NCBI GenBank assembly: GCA_017471365.1
Contig: JAFUUC010000038.1
Span: 1-55,453, forward strand
DNA: 55,453 bases
Reading direction: 5' to 3'
DNA from: a bacterium
GTDB taxonomy: Bacteria > Cyanobacteriota > Vampirovibrionia > Gastranaerophilales > Gastranaerophilaceae
The notes beneath the pieces were generated by a model. It saw nothing but the letters and a program-made list of their open reading frames with translations. It was not told the origin of the DNA and did not search any database. Position 1 is the stretch's first letter. Every line of letters starts with the position of its first letter. Shown here piece by piece: positions 51,894-55,453 of the stretch. The position numbers and the translations under genes are program-made.

Positions 51894-53756
51894 ATGAAGA
51901 ATATATTTCTAAAAATATTTTTTACATTTGCATTTATCCTTACTTTTATTCAAGGTGTTTGTGCTTCAACCTTAAATATATCTTCGGTTGTTTATGATAA
52001 TTCTTCGTCATTTCTGGTTATTAATTCTTTTGATAATGAAGATTTTAAATTTTCTCAAAAGCCGAGTTTCTTTGTCGATAATGAAGGTAAAAAAGCATAT
52101 ATCGATTTATATGATACGGAACTAAATTGCCCGTTACAAAATATCGTTTTAAATTCTCCTTATATAAATCAAATTACAGTCAGCCAGCATTCAAGAAGTC
52201 CCGAAATTGTTAGAATTGCTTTTGCTTATAATGACGGTTTTAACCCGGATGATTTAAGGTTAAAAAAGTTAAATAATACTTTATTCTTGACTTTTAAATC
52301 ACCTACTATGTCGAATTATTATTTTCAAGGTGTTTATCAGGAAGCAAAATACAATGATATTTATGAAAATATTGCTATGCAAACTCCTGTCCAGATTAAT
52401 GGCAGTGTTTTAGGACAAATTAATTCTGCTTTTGATATAGATAAAACTAAAAATTACATACTTGTAAAAAAGAATCTTCAGCTTTTATCTAAATATTATC
52501 TTGACAATATAAGTATTAGCTCTGGTCGGGCAATTATAACAGGCGTTGGTTCTTATACATTGTCAAAACCCTTTTACTTATCAAACCCCAGCCGTCTGGT
52601 AGTTGACTTGCAAAATACCATTGTTAATCCTTCACTTCGCAATAAAACAATTGATTTAGCCGCCGATGAGACTATAAAAATAGGTCAATTTGACAAAAAT
52701 ACTGCAAGAATAGTCATAACATCCAAAAATCCTGGTAAATATATTCCGGTGGTGTATTCAGACAGTCAGAAACTCGTTTTTATAGATAAAGCGTCTCCTG
52801 AATTAAAAAATACTTTGGATGCAAAGATTACTATGACATCCGCAAAATATGACAGAATTTCAAGTGATACTCATGCTTTAAAACTTATATTTAATAGTCC
52901 ACTTATATTGGGTGTTGATAGAAAAAATGATGTACTTGATTTAAATTTGTTTAATGTGGGTAATTCAGTCACAGATATTGTTAAAAAGGCTGTTACCGGC
53001 TCTGCTTTTTCTAATGTATTAGTCTCTGATATTGATTCAGGGAATGTTAAACTATCTCTTTCTTTAAAAAAAGATAGTATTATGGATATACACTTAGGTT
53101 CTGACGGAAAAACTTTACGTATTCGTGAAAAATCTTTTACTGAACAGAAGCCGTTACAGCAAGATCAAGAAATCAAAATGCCTCAGATAAACATACCGGA
53201 TGTGGTGCCAGCTTTACGTAAAGACGGTAAAAAATATGTTGTAATTGATGCCGGACATGGTGGTTCTGATTGTGGTGCTTTAAGAGGTTCAATTAATGAA
53301 AAAGAAATAACTTTGGATGTGGCAAAACGTGTGGAAAAGTTGCTATCTAAAAAAGGTTATGTTGTGACGATGACTAGAAGTGATGATTCTACGGTATCTT
53401 TACAAGAAAGAGTTGATATTAGTGAAGCGGTTCAGCCTGATATATTTGTAAGTATCCATGTAAATTCAAGTAACAGTGATTCTCCTAATGGATTGGAAAC
53501 ACATTATTATAAGGATAATAGTTTGCGTTTGGCAAAAACTGTTCACGCTGCGATGCTTAACAATATTAATTCTAATGACAGAGGATTGTTTAAATCGAAG
53601 TTTTATGTTATAAATCATACGACAGCCCCTGCAATTTTGGTTGAAATTGGGTTCTTGTCAAATCCGAAGGAGAGAGCTCAATTAGTTTCAGAGACTAGAA
53701 AAGAAGCAACTGCAAAGGCGATAGCTGAAGGTATTGATGACTATTTTAGACAGTAA
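51894..53756 (+). CDS. amiC: N-acetylmuramoyl-L-alanine amidase with AMIN domains
   Basis: This 620-aa periplasmic enzyme cuts the amide bond between muramic acid and the stem peptide, needed for daughter-cell separation. A signal peptide (about 1-25, ending VCA) is followed by two or three AMIN-like beta domains (about 26-420). The C-terminal Amidase_3 domain has VVIDAGHGGSD (Zn His), Glu in KEITLDVAKR, VSIHVN (Zn His) and LVEIGFLSN (catalytic Glu). It is long, as in cyanobacterial AmiC. The frame is open to 51858, but the ATG at 51894 gives the signal peptide; no Shine-Dalgarno precedes it. It overlaps murI by 20 nt. Confidence 0.92.
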   Translation: MKNIFLKIFFTFAFILTFIQGVCASTLNISSVVYDNSSSFLVINSFDNEDFKFSQKPSFFVDNEGKKAYIDLYDTELNCPLQNIVLNSPYINQITVSQHSRSPEIVRIAFAYNDGFNPDDLRLKKLNNTLFLTFKSPTMSNYYFQGVYQEAKYNDIYENIAMQTPVQINGSVLGQINSAFDIDKTKNYILVKKNLQLLSKYYLDNISISSGRAIITGVGSYTLSKPFYLSNPSRLVVDLQNTIVNPSLRNKTIDLAADETIKIGQFDKNTARIVITSKNPGKYIPVVYSDSQKLVFIDKASPELKNTLDAKITMTSAKYDRISSDTHALKLIFNSPLILGVDRKNDVLDLNLFNVGNSVTDIVKKAVTGSAFSNVLVSDIDSGNVKLSLSLKKDSIMDIHLGSDGKTLRIREKSFTEQKPLQQDQEIKMPQINIPDVVPALRKDGKKYVVIDAGHGGSDCGALRGSINEKEITLDVAKRVEKLLSKKGYVVTMTRSDDSTVSLQERVDISEAVQPDIFVSIHVNSSNSDSPNGLETHYYKDNSLRLAKTVHAAMLNNINSNDRGLFKSKFYVINHTTAPAILVEIGFLSNPKERAQLVSETRKEATAKAIAEGIDDYFRQ

Positions 53757-54534
53757 TAATTCTATAGGTTTTTTTGATTCAGGTGTTGGTGGTTTAACTG
53801 TTTTGAGTAAGGTTAAAAAGCTTTTGCCGTACGAGAAATTTATTTTTTATGGTGATACTGCTCATGTGCCTTATGGTGATAAGACAAAATCCCAACTTTT
53901 GGAATATTCGGATAATATTTTGAAGTTTTTTGAGAAAAAGGGTTGTAAGGCTGTTGTTATGGCTTGCAATACGACTTCTTCTGTCATTTTCGATGATATA
54001 AATGGTCGGTACAATTTTAAATTGTATCCTGTTGTTCAGTCTGTAGCAAAGGTGCTTGCAGGATTTAATGTTGACAGACTCGGAGTATTTGCCACAAAGG
54101 CTACAATCGAGTCAGGTGCTTATTCAAAAGAAATTGCAAAATATAATCCTGAGATGAAAGTTTTTGGTCAATTTTGTGAAAATTGGGTGCATATTGTAGA
54201 AAACAATCTTCAAAATCAGCCTGAATCAGTTGCTATTGTGAAATCTGATTTAGAAAAAATGCTTGAAAATGACGTGCAAAAAATTGTTCTCGGTTGTACG
54301 CATTATCCGTTTTTAACGAATATTTTGAGTCGTTTTGTACCTCGAGATATGTTTATAGATCCGGCAGATTACCTTGCTGAATTTATAAAAAATGATCTTG
54401 CGACCTGTGGCTTGCTTTCAGACGGATCTTCATTTGGTGAAGAGTTTTATGTTAGTGCAAATCCTTCGCAATTCAAAAAATCGGCTCAACTTTTTTATGA
54501 ACTTAAAGCCGAGCCGAACTTGTTAAATTTTTAA
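53737..54534 (+). CDS. murI: Glutamate racemase
   Basis: This 265-aa enzyme makes D-glutamate for peptidoglycan stem peptides. It shows IGFFDSGVGGLTVLS, FYGDTAHVPYG, the catalytic cysteines in MACNTTSS and LGCTHYPFL, and the Asp of the FDSG motif. The ATG at 53737 lies inside the amidase gene (20-nt overlap), preceded by AAGGT, so translation is coupled. Together with the amidase it forms a small peptidoglycan operon. Confidence 0.95.
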   Translation: MTILDSNNSIGFFDSGVGGLTVLSKVKKLLPYEKFIFYGDTAHVPYGDKTKSQLLEYSDNILKFFEKKGCKAVVMACNTTSSVIFDDINGRYNFKLYPVVQSVAKVLAGFNVDRLGVFATKATIESGAYSKEIAKYNPEMKVFGQFCENWVHIVENNLQNQPESVAIVKSDLEKMLENDVQKIVLGCTHYPFLTNILSRFVPRDMFIDPADYLAEFIKNDLATCGLLSDGSSFGEEFYVSANPSQFKKSAQLFYELKAEPNLLNF

Positions 54535-54605
54535 GTATCTTTTCCTCGCCCCTTCGCATTGGACGGCTTTCGCGTTGTCAACCTTGTCCTGCAATAAAAA
54601 ATTTT

Positions 54606-54638
54606 CCCTCGCCCACAGTGTTTTTTGGTGGGAGAGGG
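54606..54638. repeat. Hairpin of the second 54-bp repeat copy
   Basis: CCCTCGCCCA (54606-54615) and TGGGAGAGGG (54629-54638) pair with one mismatch around a 13-nt loop. Copy 1 has a tighter stem with a 3-nt loop here. The rest of the gap 54535-54716 shows nothing else clear. Confidence 0.6.
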
Positions 54639-54683
54639 AGGAATTTCAATGCGAAAACTGAGCATTAGAAATTCGGGTGAGGG
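54630..54683 (+). repeat. 54-bp dispersed repeat, copy 2
   Basis: This is the inverse copy of 141-194 with a single difference. It lies between murI and the pseudopilin-like gene, about 95 nt past the murI stop codon. Confidence 0.85.
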
Positions 54684-54716
54684 AGTATCTAATCCTCTGC
54701 TCGCGAATCGTTCTGC

Positions 54717-55453
54717 TCAGGGGTTCGCTAGGCAAACGAACCTGCGACCGGAGTTATTGCGAGGGTAGTGTTTATTACCGTTCGTGTAAAGACTGCTGAA
54801 GTAGCGGTAGCGAGAGTAATTGCTCGTACTCGAGTACTCCTCTGACGACCACAGGCTGAAGTCCCAAACAGAAGAAGGGTCAATGCCCAGTTTTGCTACT
54901 TCTGTAGTATCCAAGTTTGCTGAGGTGGTGCTTGAGTAAGCACTTATGCTGCCTGCTATGCTTGGGTATACTGCTTTTGCTATGTTAGCCAGTTCTGTCA
55001 TGGTAGGCAGGTGACCACCCATGTCTCTACAGGTTACTACCGCTCCTACCCAGTAATCGGTTTCTCCTTCGTATGGGCATTGGGTTATTTCAGGATACTT
55101 AGAGTTTCCTAAGTAAGTTGAACAATCCAATTTGGGTGGAGATGTTAGTCCGTCTGTTTGTTTAATAATATTGTAACCTGCAATTGTAGCTAAGACAGCA
55201 GGTCCTTCTGCTATATTAATTGAAGCTTTGTTCATAGCAGTTAAATCTTTTCCCACTCTATTTGGCATGCGACAGCCATTTAAGTCATACAATCCGTCTA
55301 CACATGAGTGTATTTTTTTATTATCGGCTTTTATACTATCCGGATCTGAAATACATTTCTTATTATAAGTAAGAAACATAGGCGTTCCGTCAGCTAGTAC
55401 CATTGCAACAGGTGCCATAAATTCTTGTTCATCAGTTACTGTTCCCAAACCTA
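54717..55453 (-). CDS. Partial pseudopilin-like protein with DUF1566/Lcl-type end
   Basis: The visible C-terminal 244 residues stay in frame to the window edge, so the N-terminus is missing; the TTG at 55448 is not a credible start. The C-terminal domain (GHLPTMTELANIAKAVYPS, FSLWSSEEYSS..YRYFSS, SGRRFVCL) is the DUF1566/Lcl-like sugar- or collagen-binding-type fold often attached to type IV pilin-like proteins in gut Melainabacteria, as I recall. Several cysteines are spaced as for disulfides. A prepilin N-terminal helix is expected outside the window. It is therefore a surface protein, with the function unproven. Confidence 0.7.
   Translation of the reverse strand, partial: GLGTVTDEQEFMAPVAMVLADGTPMFLTYNKKCISDPDSIKADNKKIHSCVDGLYDLNGCRMPNRVGKDLTAMNKASINIAEGPAVLATIAGYNIIKQTDGLTSPPKLDCSTYLGNSKYPEITQCPYEGETDYWVGAVVTCRDMGGHLPTMTELANIAKAVYPSIAGSISAYSSTTSANLDTTEVAKLGIDPSSVWDFSLWSSEEYSSTSNYSRYRYFSSLYTNGNKHYPRNNSGRRFVCLANP

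Noticed and set aside
1-55453. CRISPR array, prophage or insertion sequence
   Set aside because: No regularly spaced repeat series, no cas, integrase, transposase or phage structural gene was seen on either strand.

Overview
The window looks like a chromosomal segment of a low-GC, anaerobic, non-photosynthetic member of the cyanobacterial lineage, most likely a gut Gastranaerophilales/Melainabacteria (Vampirovibrionia) bacterium. This is inferred from gene content; no 16S gene is present. Cyanobacterial-type traits are an AMIN-domain amidase, a Tic20-like membrane protein, a DUF3153/LppM-like lipoprotein, a CHASE2 adenylate cyclase, and a radical SAM-DUF2344 protein directly upstream of RNase E/G. 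Anaerobic traits are pyruvate:ferredoxin oxidoreductase, an iron-sulfur L-serine dehydratase and an Hcp-fold protein. There is no photosynthesis or respiratory gene, no phage, no transposase and no CRISPR array.

Layout. 1-8.9 kb: nifJ, a VSFGA-tagged protein with a possible RelA/SpoT-like core, rlmD, a lipoprotein, a consensus promoter with a tiny ORF, and a polymorphic-toxin-like protein next to a small membrane protein, closed by tRNA-Val. 9-17 kb: a primary-type sigma factor, recN with a SEC-C protein, leuD, a histidine-phosphatase-fold protein lacking the RHG arginine, a radical SAM protein and an AI-2E-family permease. 17-23 kb: a TPR protein, the Tic20-like protein, rpsL-rpsG without fusA/tuf, and unusual coiled-coil or Gly/Cys-rich proteins. 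23-32 kb: wecB, glutaredoxin with a degenerate Hcp-like protein, pgi, trxB, a HEAT protein and a patatin phospholipase. 31.6-32.1 kb: a strikingly rearranged tRNA-Leu(UAA) locus. 32-37 kb: an eda-kdgK-csaB operon divergent from the cyclase. 37-45 kb: small proteins, radical SAM-DUF2344, RNase E/G, sdaAB-sdaAA and rfbA. 45-50 kb: a GT9-GT2 fusion, a DXS-like enzyme, an acyl-ACP thioesterase and a secreted Cys-repeat protein. 50-55 kb: a toxin-antitoxin pair between near-identical direct repeats, tRNA-Arg, amidase and murI overlapping, and a pseudopilin-like gene cut by the window edge.

How the genes work together. Envelope and surface functions dominate: wecB, rfbA, csaB and the glycosyltransferase fusion for surface polysaccharide, amidase and murI for peptidoglycan, plus secreted or surface proteins. 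Fermentative carbon metabolism (nifJ, pgi, eda/kdgK, serine dehydratase) and thiol redox (trxB, glutaredoxin) form a second theme. Intergenic DNA carries hairpin repeats, including a 54-bp element found near both ends in opposite orientation (53/54 identical).

Most noteworthy for follow-up: the tRNA-Leu locus, the repeat-bounded toxin-antitoxin module, the Hcp-like protein without metal ligands, the divergent DXS and Eda homologues, the repeat-built secreted Cys protein, and apparent leaderless start sites.
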